Shown here: one piece after another, positions 1 to 5,460 of the stretch
Numbering within the stretch: the first letter of the stretch is position 1
Layout: every line of letters starts with the position of its first letter
Assembly: GCA_036732565.1 (NCBI GenBank)
Contig: DAINCF010000485.1
Coordinates: 1 to 5,498, forward strand
Length of the DNA stretch: 5,498 bases
Direction of reading: 5' to 3'
Source of the DNA: JAIVJN01 sp036732565
Lineage (GTDB): Bacteria; Acidobacteriota; Vicinamibacteria; Vicinamibacterales; UBA2999
Translations under genes and position numbers: made by a program
Notes under the pieces: generated by a model
Databases searched by the model: none
What the model was told of the DNA's origin: nothing
What the model saw: the letters and a program-made list of their open reading frames with translations, nothing else

Positions 1-196
1 CGAAGTCGACACCACGCTCCCCGCGCCGGCGCCCCGCCAGGAGCAGTTCATGTTCACCGGCTATCTTCGGGCGCCCGTGCTGTGCGCGGCCGGCTTCGCG
101 ATGGTGGGCTACGACCGCACCCGCGTCCGCGAGATCCTCGACGCGCACGAGGAGCGGCTGGCACGGCTTCAGGCACGGGAGCGAGGATTTTTCTAA
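1..196 (+). CDS. 3' end of a gene, possibly a flavodoxin-fold NAD(P)H oxidoreductase (partial)
   Basis: An open frame enters from the left edge (first full codon at base 2) and ends at TAA 194-196, leaving the last 64 residues of a protein whose start is outside the window. The fragment begins EVDTTLPAPAPRQEQF, continues through FTGYLRAPVLCAAGFAMVGY, and ends in a charged helix (RTRVREILDAHEERLARLQA) with the tail RERGFF. A small hydrophobic strand followed by a short loop and a terminal helix with an ERL pattern resembles the C-terminus of flavodoxin-like NAD(P)H dehydrogenase/quinone reductases. No cofactor-binding residues are in view, so the family call is a tentative inference. The C-rich codon thirds match the neighbouring genes, which supports a real coding end. 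It lies 175 nt upstream of the peptidase gene, which has its own promoter, so the two are probably not one operon. Confidence 0.6.
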   Translation, partial: EVDTTLPAPAPRQEQFMFTGYLRAPVLCAAGFAMVGYDRTRVREILDAHEERLARLQARERGFF

Positions 197-245
197 GGAA
201 ACAAGCTCATCCGTGAAGCTCAGGGTGGCTCAATACCCCTAACCC

Positions 246-259
246 TCATGTCCGCATGA
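246..259. promoter_or_regulatory. Small dyad upstream of the peptidase promoter
   Basis: TCATG (246-250) and CATGA (255-259) are perfect inverted 5-bp arms around TCCG. The dyad ends 9 nt before the proposed -35 at 269. It could be an operator half-site pair or a weak 3' hairpin of the gene ending at 196. No T-run follows, so it is not a convincing intrinsic terminator. The rest of 197-245 contains a direct repeat of AAGCTCA (203-209 and 216-222) and nothing else recognisable. Confidence 0.2.
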
Positions 260-268
260 AGATAGCAC

Positions 269-296
269 TTGCGGTCTGAAGTTGTTCTGCTACAAT
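269..296 (+). promoter_or_regulatory. Sigma-70-type extended -10 promoter for the D,D-peptidase gene
   Basis: TACAAT at 291-296 matches five of six bases of the -10 consensus and is preceded by TGC at 288-290, giving an extended -10. TTGCGG at 269-274 is a partial -35 (TTG retained) with a 16-bp spacer. Transcription would begin near 303, leaving a leader of about 69 nt before the GTG at 372. Within the leader, GAGG (316-319) and CCTC (323-326) can pair around ATT. I did not recognise a known riboswitch there. Confidence 0.6.
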
Positions 297-357
297 GCCG
301 ATACATCAGGTCGGCGAGGATTCCTCTACCCGGCGGGATCCAACCTCAATGTCACGT

Positions 358-365
358 AAGGCAGG
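358..365 (+). promoter_or_regulatory. Ribosome binding site deciding the GTG start of the peptidase gene
   Basis: AAGGCAGG carries two purine-rich cores. The second (AGG 363-365) lies 6 nt before GTG 372, a normal Shine-Dalgarno distance. This favours GTG 372 over the in-frame ATG at 423, which would cut away half of the signal peptide. Confidence 0.5.
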
Positions 366-371
366 TTTCTA

Positions 372-1448
372 GTGCGCGGACGCTTTCTGCCCAGAACGGT
401 TCAGCTTGCTGTCGCCATCCTGATGGCGACCGGTTTGGTTGGCATTTCACCGACGACCACCCAGGCCCAAACCGGCGCCAGCGTCCAGAAGACTCCCGCC
501 CGCGCCACCACCGTCAAGAAGACACGCACCGCCGCCACGAAGAAGGCCTACTCGGCAAGCGGCGCGCGCGCTCGACGCGCCCGCCTGGCGAAGGCTCGCA
601 CCGTGGCTCGCGAGCGCGAGTCGCGCGAGGCGCAGACGCCGCGCTTCACGGTGGACGCCGCCGGCAACGAAGTGCCGGATGTGCGCGCCGAAGCCGCCAT
701 CATCTACAACCCGCAGACCGGCCAGGTCCTGTGGGAGTCGCACGCGCAGGATCAGCGTTCCATCGCCAGCATCACCAAGATCATGACCGCCGTCGTCGCC
801 ATCGACAGCGGCATGGATCTGACGTTGCCCGTCACCGTCCGCTCGACCGACGTGTCGCGCGCGTCGACGACCTACCTCCGGAACGGGTACATGGTCACGG
901 GCGATGACCTGCTGCACTTGCTGCTGATTGGATCCGACAACGCCGCCGCACGCGCGCTGGCGCGGGTGTCGCCGTACGGGTCGGATGGCTTCATCGAACA
1001 GATGAACGCGAAGGCCAAGGAGCTTGGCCTCGAGAGCACGTACTACGCGGATCCGTCCGGGCTGCTCGCCGAAAACGTGTCGTCGGCCTACGACATGGCG
1101 CGGCTCATCGCCTACGTGGCCGCGGACGAGCGCGTCGGCGGGATCATGCGCAAGCCCTCCGCGACGATCGCCTCGGGCAAGCGCACCATCAACGTCAACA
1201 GCACCAACCAGATCGTGAAGACCGGAGATATCGAGGTGCTCGGCGGCAAGACCGGCTTCATCGGTCGCTCCGGCTATTGCCTCGCCACGCTCCTGCGCCT
1301 GCCGCAGTCCGGCCAGCAGGTCGCGGTCGTCGTCCTCGGCGCTAAGACGAACGCGAGCCGGTTCTGGGAGACGCGACACCTGTTCAACTGGTTCAGCGGC
1401 AAAGCCACGACGTTGCTGAACGCCGTCAAGACCGACCAGCAGCAGTAG
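372..1448 (+). CDS. Secreted D-alanyl-D-alanine carboxypeptidase/endopeptidase, PBP7 (PbpG)-like, peptidase family S11
   Basis: This 358-residue serine peptidase of the penicillin-binding fold would cleave D-Ala-D-Ala bonds or DD-crosslinks of peptidoglycan in the periplasm. All three active-site motifs are visible: S133-I-T-K136 (nucleophile and general base), S188-D-N190, and K293-T-G295 followed by F. The stretches RSIASITK, MNAKAKELGL and GGKTGF resemble E. coli PBP7 closely. Residues 1-33 look like a Sec signal peptide: MRGRFLPRT, a hydrophobic run at 10-26, and likely cleavage near Q31-A32. Residues 40-85 form a basic linker with 16 Lys/Arg. The catalytic domain covers about 105-340. 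The C-terminal beta domain and membrane-anchoring helix of PBP5-type enzymes are absent, so the mature protein is probably soluble or held by its linker. GTG 372 is chosen because of the ribosome binding site and intact signal peptide. The stop codon lies inside a palindromic repeat. Catalytic class is secure; carboxypeptidase versus endopeptidase is not. Confidence 0.93.
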   Translation: MRGRFLPRTVQLAVAILMATGLVGISPTTTQAQTGASVQKTPARATTVKKTRTAATKKAYSASGARARRARLAKARTVARERESREAQTPRFTVDAAGNEVPDVRAEAAIIYNPQTGQVLWESHAQDQRSIASITKIMTAVVAIDSGMDLTLPVTVRSTDVSRASTTYLRNGYMVTGDDLLHLLLIGSDNAAARALARVSPYGSDGFIEQMNAKAKELGLESTYYADPSGLLAENVSSAYDMARLIAYVAADERVGGIMRKPSATIASGKRTINVNSTNQIVKTGDIEVLGGKTGFIGRSGYCLATLLRLPQSGQQVAVVVLGAKTNASRFWETRHLFNWFSGKATTLLNAVKTDQQQ

Positions 1449-1472
1449 GGGCGGCTCGCGAGCCGCCCCTAC
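1445..1472. repeat. 28-bp perfect palindrome, copy 1, overlapping the peptidase stop codon
   Basis: The half-site GTAGGGGCGGCTCG is followed directly by its exact reverse complement, making a perfect 28-bp palindrome. The TAG stop of the peptidase gene (1446-1448) is part of the left arm. A near-identical copy stands at 5457-5484. As RNA it would fold into a strong GC-rich hairpin on either strand, but no T-run follows on either side, so it is not a canonical intrinsic terminator. A role in mRNA 3'-end protection or as a REP/MITE-like element is inferred. Confidence 0.85.
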
Positions 1473-1473
1473 G

Positions 1474-1487
1474 TACCGAATACCGAA
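1474..1487. repeat. Tandem duplication of TACCGAA
   Basis: Two perfect, directly adjacent copies of TACCGAA (1474-1480 and 1481-1487) begin one base after the palindrome. This may be part of the repeat block or a small slippage duplication. No function is evident. Confidence 0.5.
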
Positions 1488-1508
1488 AGCGACCTCGCCT
1501 TTCTCGTC

Positions 1509-1546
1509 CGTACGAAGCGCTTCTCTGGACAGGCCTCCTTCGTACG
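1509..1546. repeat. Inverted repeat in the convergent spacer
   Basis: CGTACGAAG (1509-1517) and CTTCGTACG (1538-1546) are perfect 9-bp arms around a 20-nt loop. GAAGCGCTTC (1514-1523) is a second, overlapping 10-bp palindrome, so the two structures exclude each other. AGGCCT (1531-1536) in the loop is also palindromic. The nested symmetry points to a dispersed repeat element rather than chance. It lies between two convergent genes and could help stop transcription from both sides, though it has no T-run. Confidence 0.6.
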
Positions 1547-1550
1547 TAGC

Positions 1551-1591
1551 GCAGGCCTTCAGGCCTGCCAGCCTTTCCGGGCCTTCAGGCC
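1551..1591. repeat. Two copies of a GGCCTTCAGGCC hairpin
   Basis: GGCCTTCAGGCC occurs at 1554-1565 and again at 1580-1591. The first copy is lengthened to GCAGGCC-TTCA-GGCCTGC (1551-1568), a 7-bp stem with a TTCA loop. The second has a 4-bp stem and lies 9 nt before the end of the convergent fdhE-like gene (its stop codon occupies 1601-1603). Such GC-rich tetraloop hairpins resemble high-copy intergenic repeats of G+C-rich genomes; that comparison is from general knowledge and was not searched. Confidence 0.6.
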
Positions 1592-1600
1592 TTCCATCCG

Positions 1601-2473
1601 TTAGTTCTTGAATCCCTTTTGAAGGATCACCGCGTCGAGCGGGAGGGTTGCGATCGTGTCCAGCGCCGGCAGGACGCTGCGGCCCGCGTGGCGTCCATCC
1701 AGCGCTTTCAGGTAGCGATGGCACGACTTGCAGGCGGTCACGCGATACATGCCATCGGGTGTGGCGAAGCTGGTGAGCCGCGCGCGGTCGCGTTCGCCGC
1801 AGTAGGCGCAGCCGACGGAGTCGAACGGCCAGCGCGCGTGGCAGCGCCCGCAGAGCAATAGCAGCTCGCCTGAGGGCGTGATAGCGCCAAGCTCGGGCTC
1901 GCCGCCGCAGACGGGGCACATGCCGCGCTTCCAGTCCGCGAACGTCACGCGCTGCTGCATCACTTCGGCCGTGCGGCTCAGGAACGGCCGCAGCGCCCAC
2001 GCAATCACCTCGTCGAACATCTCGGGCCTGCGCTCCATCGGTGCCATGCCGCCGGCGCCGACGCCGGCCACCGCGGGCACGGCGACGACTCTGTCGTACC
2101 AGCGGCGGGCGAGCTCTGGCAGGATCGCATCGCGCCCGGCGCGGTGCAGCGCCTCGGCCTGCGGCGCGTCGACGGCGTCGAAACGTCGCAGCACATCGGT
2201 GACCTGGCGAACCAGGAGGCGCGTTTCGGTCCACTCGATCGGAAGCTGGTCGAATTCCACCAGACGCTGGCCAGACGCGAGCCGCTCGGCCGCTTCGTCC
2301 GCGGAGATCGCGAGCCACGGGGTCGAGACGCGCTGCTGGACGCGGCGCTGAAGCTCGACCAGCGCAATCTGCAGATTGACGGCCGACACGAGCTCTGGCT
2401 GTCGCTGGGCCAGCGCACGCAGCTCGGCCACATCGCGCGAGTCGGGCCGCGTGCCGCGGGCGGGTCTGGTCAT
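1601..2473 (-). CDS. fdhE: FdhE-like formate dehydrogenase accessory protein
   Basis: This 290-residue protein has the architecture of FdhE, a cytoplasmic iron-binding factor needed to mature or activate membrane-bound formate dehydrogenases. A helical N-terminal half (about 1-180) is followed by a two-knuckle metal-binding region with four CXXC pairs: CPVC 186-189, CGRC 208-211, CAYC 222-225 and CKSC 248-251. The family-typical YLKALD segment follows, and the end is a P-ALDTIATLPLDAVILQKGF block equivalent to the DDLATLxLD...GY ending of FdhE. Length is near the E. coli protein (309 residues). The frame stays open upstream to 2584, but the extension is basic, unconserved and overlaps the glgA upstream region. 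ATG 2473, or the adjacent in-frame GTG 2476, fits better. No Shine-Dalgarno sequence precedes either; a -10-like box lies 6 nt upstream of the GTG. It is divergent from glgA and convergent with the peptidase gene. No formate dehydrogenase subunit is in the window, so its client is unknown. Confidence 0.85.
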   Translation of the reverse strand: MTRPARGTRPDSRDVAELRALAQRQPELVSAVNLQIALVELQRRVQQRVSTPWLAISADEAAERLASGQRLVEFDQLPIEWTETRLLVRQVTDVLRRFDAVDAPQAEALHRAGRDAILPELARRWYDRVVAVPAVAGVGAGGMAPMERRPEMFDEVIAWALRPFLSRTAEVMQQRVTFADWKRGMCPVCGGEPELGAITPSGELLLLCGRCHARWPFDSVGCAYCGERDRARLTSFATPDGMYRVTACKSCHRYLKALDGRHAGRSVLPALDTIATLPLDAVILQKGFKN

Positions 2474-2482
2474 CACCGGAGG

Positions 2483-2488
2483 ATTGTA
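2483..2488 (-). promoter_or_regulatory. -10 box for fdhE, possibly driving a leaderless mRNA
   Basis: On the minus strand TACAAT runs from 2488 to 2483 and matches five of six -10 consensus bases. No good -35 stands 16-18 bp upstream. Six bases separate it from an in-frame GTG at 2476 and nine from ATG 2473, so transcription should start at or within a few bases of the start codon. The intervening CCTCCG is the opposite of a Shine-Dalgarno sequence. Confidence 0.4.
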
Positions 2489-2592
2489 TAGGAAACGACG
2501 AGGTGGCCTTCCCAGGCCCGCGGCGTGAGGCCCGAGCCCGAGGCCACGTCTCGCGACTCGAGACTTGAGCCTTTCTGCCGTCACGTGCTCTT

Positions 2593-2600
2593 GCTAACCT
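2593..2600 (+). promoter_or_regulatory. Candidate extended -10 (TGC-TAACCT) for glgA, possibly leaderless
   Basis: TG at 2592-2593 followed by C and TAACCT (2595-2600) keeps the key T, A and final T of the -10 hexamer with an extended -10 TG. Only GTCCT separates it from ATG 2606, so the transcript would begin at about the A of ATG. A dyad GTCTCG/CGAGAC (2548-2553 and 2559-2564) lies further upstream. No convincing -35 was found, so the call is tentative. Confidence 0.35.
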
Positions 2601-2605
2601 GTCCT

Positions 2606-4117
2606 ATGCCTTCCCGGCCCAGCGCGCAGTCGCTGCGCGTGCTGATGATTGCTTCCGAAGCACAGCCTTTTTCGAAGACCGGCGGCCTCGCGGACGTGGT
2701 CGGCGCCCTGCCGCGCGCGCTGGCGCGACTGGGGCACGACGTGACCGTGATTACGCCTCGCTACCGCGGCATCGACGTGGGGCAGCGCCGATCGGCCGCG
2801 CACGTGCGGGTGGGCGGCTTCGATTTCGCCGTCGACTTCGTCGAGGCCGAGTTCGAGCCTCGCGCGCGCGTCGTCTTCGCGGATTGTCCGCCGCTCTTCT
2901 CGCGGGAAGGGATCTACAATGAGCACAACGTCGACTACGCGGACAACGCACTTCGTTTTGCGGTGCTCACCCTCGCCGCGCTGGAGTGGGCGGCGATGCA
3001 GCCCGCGCCGCTGTCGCTCGTGCACGCGCACGATTGGCAAGCTGGCTTGACGCCGGTGTATCTGCAAGCGCGCTACGCGGACCATCCCACGTTGGGCGGC
3101 TTGCCGACGGTGTTCACGATTCACAACATCGCCTATCAGGGCATCTTCGACAAAGAGTGGGTGCGTCGACTCGAGCTCGGGTGGGAACGCTTCACCGCCG
3201 CCCGCGGGTTCGAGTTCTGGGATCGCATCAGCTTTCTCAAGGCCGGCGTGAGCTTCAGCGATCTCATCACCACCGTCAGTCCAACCTACGCGCAAGAGAT
3301 TCAGCGGCCTGAACACGGGCTCGGCTTCGACGGCGTGATGCGCGCCAACCGCGATCGTCTGGTCGGCATCTTGAACGGCATCGACACGTCGGAATGGAAC
3401 CCTGAGGCCGATCCGCACGTTCCCGCGCCGTATAGCGCCGACGACCTGTCGGGCAAGAGCGAGGCGAAGCTCGCACTGCTCGACGCCTTCACGCTGCCGG
3501 TGGACGACGTCACGCTCGCGCGGCCGCTGGTCGGCATGGTCTCGCGGATGGTGGATCAGAAAGGCCTGGACCTCATCGAGGCCGCTTCGTCGCGCCTGAT
3601 GGCGCTCGACGCCACCTACATCGTCGTCGGCACGGGCGAGACGCGGTATCAGGACATGTGGCGCCGACTCGCGCAGCGGCATCCGGATCGCGTCGGTGTG
3701 CACATCGGCTTCGACGAGCGCCGTGCGCATCTGGTGGAAGCGGGGGCCGACGTCTTCCTGATGCCGTCACGGTTCGAGCCGTGCGGCCTCAACCAGATGT
3801 ACAGCCTGCGCTACGGCACCGTGCCGGTCGTCAGGGCGGTCGGCGGTCTCGTCGACACGGTCCGGCCGTTCGACCCGCGCAACGGCCAGGGCACCGGCTT
3901 CCTGTTCACCGACTATCGCCCGGACGCGCTGCTGGACGCCCTCGAGCGGGCGCTGGCCACCCACCGCCGATCCGCCGCCTGGAAACGGCTCCAGGTGCGC
4001 GGCATGCGCAAGGACTTCTCGTGGGACCGTTCGGCGGAGGAATACGTGAAGGTGTATAAAAGAGTGATCGCCGGTCGGCGGTCGACCCGACTGTCGAGCC
4101 CCCGCGCGGGGACCTGA
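2606..4117 (+). CDS. glgA: Glycogen synthase (ADP-glucose type, glycosyltransferase family 5)
   Basis: GlgA extends alpha-1,4-glucan chains from ADP-glucose in the cytoplasm. The 503-residue product shows both Rossmann domains of the GT-B fold. The N-terminal domain begins LRVLMIASEAQPFSKTGGLADVVG, whose K24-T-G-G is the ADP-glucose-binding loop, and contains the HAHDWQ segment (140-145). The C-terminal domain carries the SRMVDQKG motif (R314 and K319, matching catalytic Arg and Lys of the family) and SRFEPCGLNQMYSLRYG (E391, C393), followed by VGGLVDTV. ATG 2606 is preferred over the in-frame GTG at 2525 because the 27-residue extension has no family resemblance, and 2606 places the first beta-strand at the usual position. 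There is no Shine-Dalgarno sequence before it. The last 16 or so residues (RVIAGRRSTRLSSPRAGT region) are an unconserved basic tail. trxA starts 42 nt downstream. No glgB, glgC or glgP is in the window. Confidence 0.95.
   Translation: MPSRPSAQSLRVLMIASEAQPFSKTGGLADVVGALPRALARLGHDVTVITPRYRGIDVGQRRSAAHVRVGGFDFAVDFVEAEFEPRARVVFADCPPLFSREGIYNEHNVDYADNALRFAVLTLAALEWAAMQPAPLSLVHAHDWQAGLTPVYLQARYADHPTLGGLPTVFTIHNIAYQGIFDKEWVRRLELGWERFTAARGFEFWDRISFLKAGVSFSDLITTVSPTYAQEIQRPEHGLGFDGVMRANRDRLVGILNGIDTSEWNPEADPHVPAPYSADDLSGKSEAKLALLDAFTLPVDDVTLARPLVGMVSRMVDQKGLDLIEAASSRLMALDATYIVVGTGETRYQDMWRRLAQRHPDRVGVHIGFDERRAHLVEAGADVFLMPSRFEPCGLNQMYSLRYGTVPVVRAVGGLVDTVRPFDPRNGQGTGFLFTDYRPDALLDALERALATHRRSAAWKRLQVRGMRKDFSWDRSAEEYVKVYKRVIAGRRSTRLSSPRAGT
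4055..4060 (+). promoter_or_regulatory. Weak candidate -10 for trxA-trxB inside the end of glgA
   Basis: TATAAA is an isolated AT-rich hexamer in a very GC-rich stretch, about 100 nt before trxA. It encodes Tyr-Lys in the conserved end of GlgA, so its sequence is also explained by protein constraint. No -35 is visible. Offered only because the thioredoxin pair otherwise has no evident promoter of its own. Confidence 0.18.
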
Positions 4118-4133
4118 CACCGGGCGAGCAGCC

Positions 4134-4156
4134 GGAGCATCTAAGCTCCAGAGGGG
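4134..4156 (+). promoter_or_regulatory. Small hairpin and strong ribosome binding site of trxA
   Basis: GGAGC (4134-4138) can pair with GCTCC (4145-4149) around ATCTAA. The purine run AGAGGGG (4150-4156) follows immediately and lies 3 nt before ATG 4160. This is the clearest Shine-Dalgarno sequence in the window and fixes the trxA start. The GGAGC arm itself resembles a ribosome binding site, so the hairpin could modestly affect access, but that is speculative. Confidence 0.5.
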
Positions 4157-4159
4157 AAA

Positions 4160-4486
4160 ATGGCTTCCGAAAAGATCAAGAACTTCACGGATACGGATTT
4201 CGACCAGCAGGTGAAGGACGGCGTGGTCCTGGTGGATTTCTGGGCGGAGTGGTGCGCGCCGTGTCGTCGGCTGGCGCCAACCGTCGACCAGCTGGCCGAG
4301 GAGTACAACGGTCGGATCACGGTGGCCAAGGTCAACATCGACGAGAATCCGGTCGTCCCGACCAAGTTCATGATTCGCGGTATCCCGACGCTGCTCTTGT
4401 TCAAGAACGGGGATCTCAAGGAGACCGTCGTGGGTCTCGCCGGCAAGGACGATCTCGCCCGGTTGCTCGACAAGCACCTCCAGTAG
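4160..4486 (+). CDS. trxA: Thioredoxin with a WCAPC active site
   Basis: This 108-residue single-domain cytoplasmic thioredoxin reduces protein disulfides using electrons from thioredoxin reductase. The full fold is present: VLVDFWAEWCAPC holds the redox pair C32/C35 and the buried D26, and the cis-proline P76 sits in RGIPT before a LLLFKNG strand and the C-terminal helix. There is no signal peptide. Length matches the E. coli protein (109 residues). The active site reads W-C-A-P-C rather than the classical W-C-G-P-C, and the next residues are RR rather than the common KM, which may shift redox potential or partner choice. It starts from ATG 4160 behind a strong ribosome binding site. trxB begins 14 nt after its stop, a natural reductase-substrate pair in one transcript. 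Confidence 0.96.
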   Translation: MASEKIKNFTDTDFDQQVKDGVVLVDFWAEWCAPCRRLAPTVDQLAEEYNGRITVAKVNIDENPVVPTKFMIRGIPTLLLFKNGDLKETVVGLAGKDDLARLLDKHLQ

Positions 4487-4500
4487 ACGCGCGCGCGGCC

Positions 4501-5460
4501 ATGAGCATCGAACGCCAGGTCATCATCATCGGATCGGGCCCGGCTGGGCTGACGGCCGCGCTCTACGCGGCCCGCGCGAACCTGAAGCCGCTGGTCATCG
4601 AGGGACTCGAGGCTGGTGGGCAGCTGATGCTGACCACGATGGTCGAGAACTGGCCCGGGTATCGTGACGGCATCATGGGCCCGGACTTGATGGCGGAACT
4701 GCGCGCCCAGGCCGAGCGCTTCGGCGCCGAGATCATCCAGGGCGACGTGACGAGCGTGGATCTGAGCGAGCGGCCGTTTCGCGTCGCGGTCGGCAACACG
4801 CTCTATCGCGCGCCCGCGCTGATCGTCGCCACGGGCGCTTCGGCGAAGTGGCTGGACCTCGGCGTCGACAAGAAGCTCTCAGGCCGCGGAGTGTCGACCT
4901 GCGCCACCTGCGATGGCTACTTCTTCAAGGGTCGTCCCATCGCGGTCGTCGGCGGTGGCGATACGGCGATGGAAGAGGCGATCTACCTGTCCAAGCTCGC
5001 GAGTCAGGTGACCGTGATTCATCGACGGGATCGTCTGCGTGCGTCGAAGGTGATGCAGGACAAGGCCATGTCGACCCGCAACATCGCGTTCCTGTGGAAC
5101 ACCGAGGTGGTGGACATCAAGGATCCCGAGCGTGGGGAAGTGACGAGCCTCGCCCTCCGTGACACCCACACCGGCGAGCAGAGCGAGCTGCCGGTGGACG
5201 GTGTGTTCATCGCCATCGGCCACGTCCCGAACACCAGGTTGTTCGTCGGCCAGCTCGACATGGACAGCAACGGCTATCTGAAGACGACGAACGGCACCCG
5301 GACGAACGTGCCTGGCGTGTTCGCGGCTGGTGACGTCCAGGATCACATCTACCGCCAGGCCGTCACCGCGGCAGGCTCAGGGTGCATGGCGGCGATGGAC
5401 GCCGAGCGCTTCCTGTCGGGGGTCGCGCACGCGGACGAGCCATTGACTGCGACGGCGTAG
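4501..5460 (+). CDS. trxB: Thioredoxin reductase (NADPH, FAD-dependent)
   Basis: This 319-residue low-molecular-weight thioredoxin reductase passes electrons from NADPH through FAD and a redox disulfide to thioredoxin, here surely the product of the gene just upstream. Visible motifs in order are G11-SGPAG16 (FAD dinucleotide loop), ENWPG (49-53), the ATGA strand (110-113), the redox disulfide C134-A-T-C137 followed by D138, GGGDTAMEEA (151-160, NADPH loop), HRRDRLRAS (174-182, whose arginines recognise the 2'-phosphate of NADPH), and FAAGDVQD (274-281, FAD-binding GD). Length fits the E. coli-type enzyme (321 residues). ATG 4501 is chosen because the conserved N-terminus begins there; the frame runs open upstream through trxA only by chance. 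No Shine-Dalgarno sequence is present in the 14-nt GC-only gap, so translation may depend on coupling to trxA. The stop codon TAG is contributed by a 28-bp palindrome. Confidence 0.97.
   Translation: MSIERQVIIIGSGPAGLTAALYAARANLKPLVIEGLEAGGQLMLTTMVENWPGYRDGIMGPDLMAELRAQAERFGAEIIQGDVTSVDLSERPFRVAVGNTLYRAPALIVATGASAKWLDLGVDKKLSGRGVSTCATCDGYFFKGRPIAVVGGGDTAMEEAIYLSKLASQVTVIHRRDRLRASKVMQDKAMSTRNIAFLWNTEVVDIKDPERGEVTSLALRDTHTGEQSELPVDGVFIAIGHVPNTRLFVGQLDMDSNGYLKTTNGTRTNVPGVFAAGDVQDHIYRQAVTAAGSGCMAAMDAERFLSGVAHADEPLTATA

Noticed and set aside
303..371. Riboswitch or structured leader before the peptidase gene
   Set aside because: Only a 4-bp hairpin (316-326) and a GGATCC palindrome are visible; no conserved aptamer core that I know fits.
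447..2318. Minus-strand open frame of 623 codons antisense to the peptidase gene and running into the fdhE region
   Set aside because: It crosses the repeat-filled spacer, is low-complexity Arg/Ala-rich and has no domain resemblance. It is an expected by-product of high G+C opposite a real gene.
2474..2584. ATG 2584 as the fdhE start, adding 37 residues
   Set aside because: The extension is basic and non-family-like and would put the divergent glgA promoter inside coding sequence.
2525..2605. GTG 2525 as the glgA start, giving 27 more residues
   Set aside because: The added residues match nothing in the GlgA family, and the first beta-strand of the fold follows ATG 2606 at the normal distance.
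4073..4111. Dyads GGTCG/CGACC (4073-4087) and CCCCGCGCGGGG (4100-4111) as a glgA terminator
   Set aside because: Stems are short, both lie before the glgA stop codon, and no T-run follows; GC bias alone can make them.
4249..4500. Extension of the trxB frame upstream through trxA (possible larger or fused reductase)
   Set aside because: The extra 84 residues are Arg/Gly-rich and overlap the well-supported trxA in another frame; the FAD-binding N-terminus begins at 4501.
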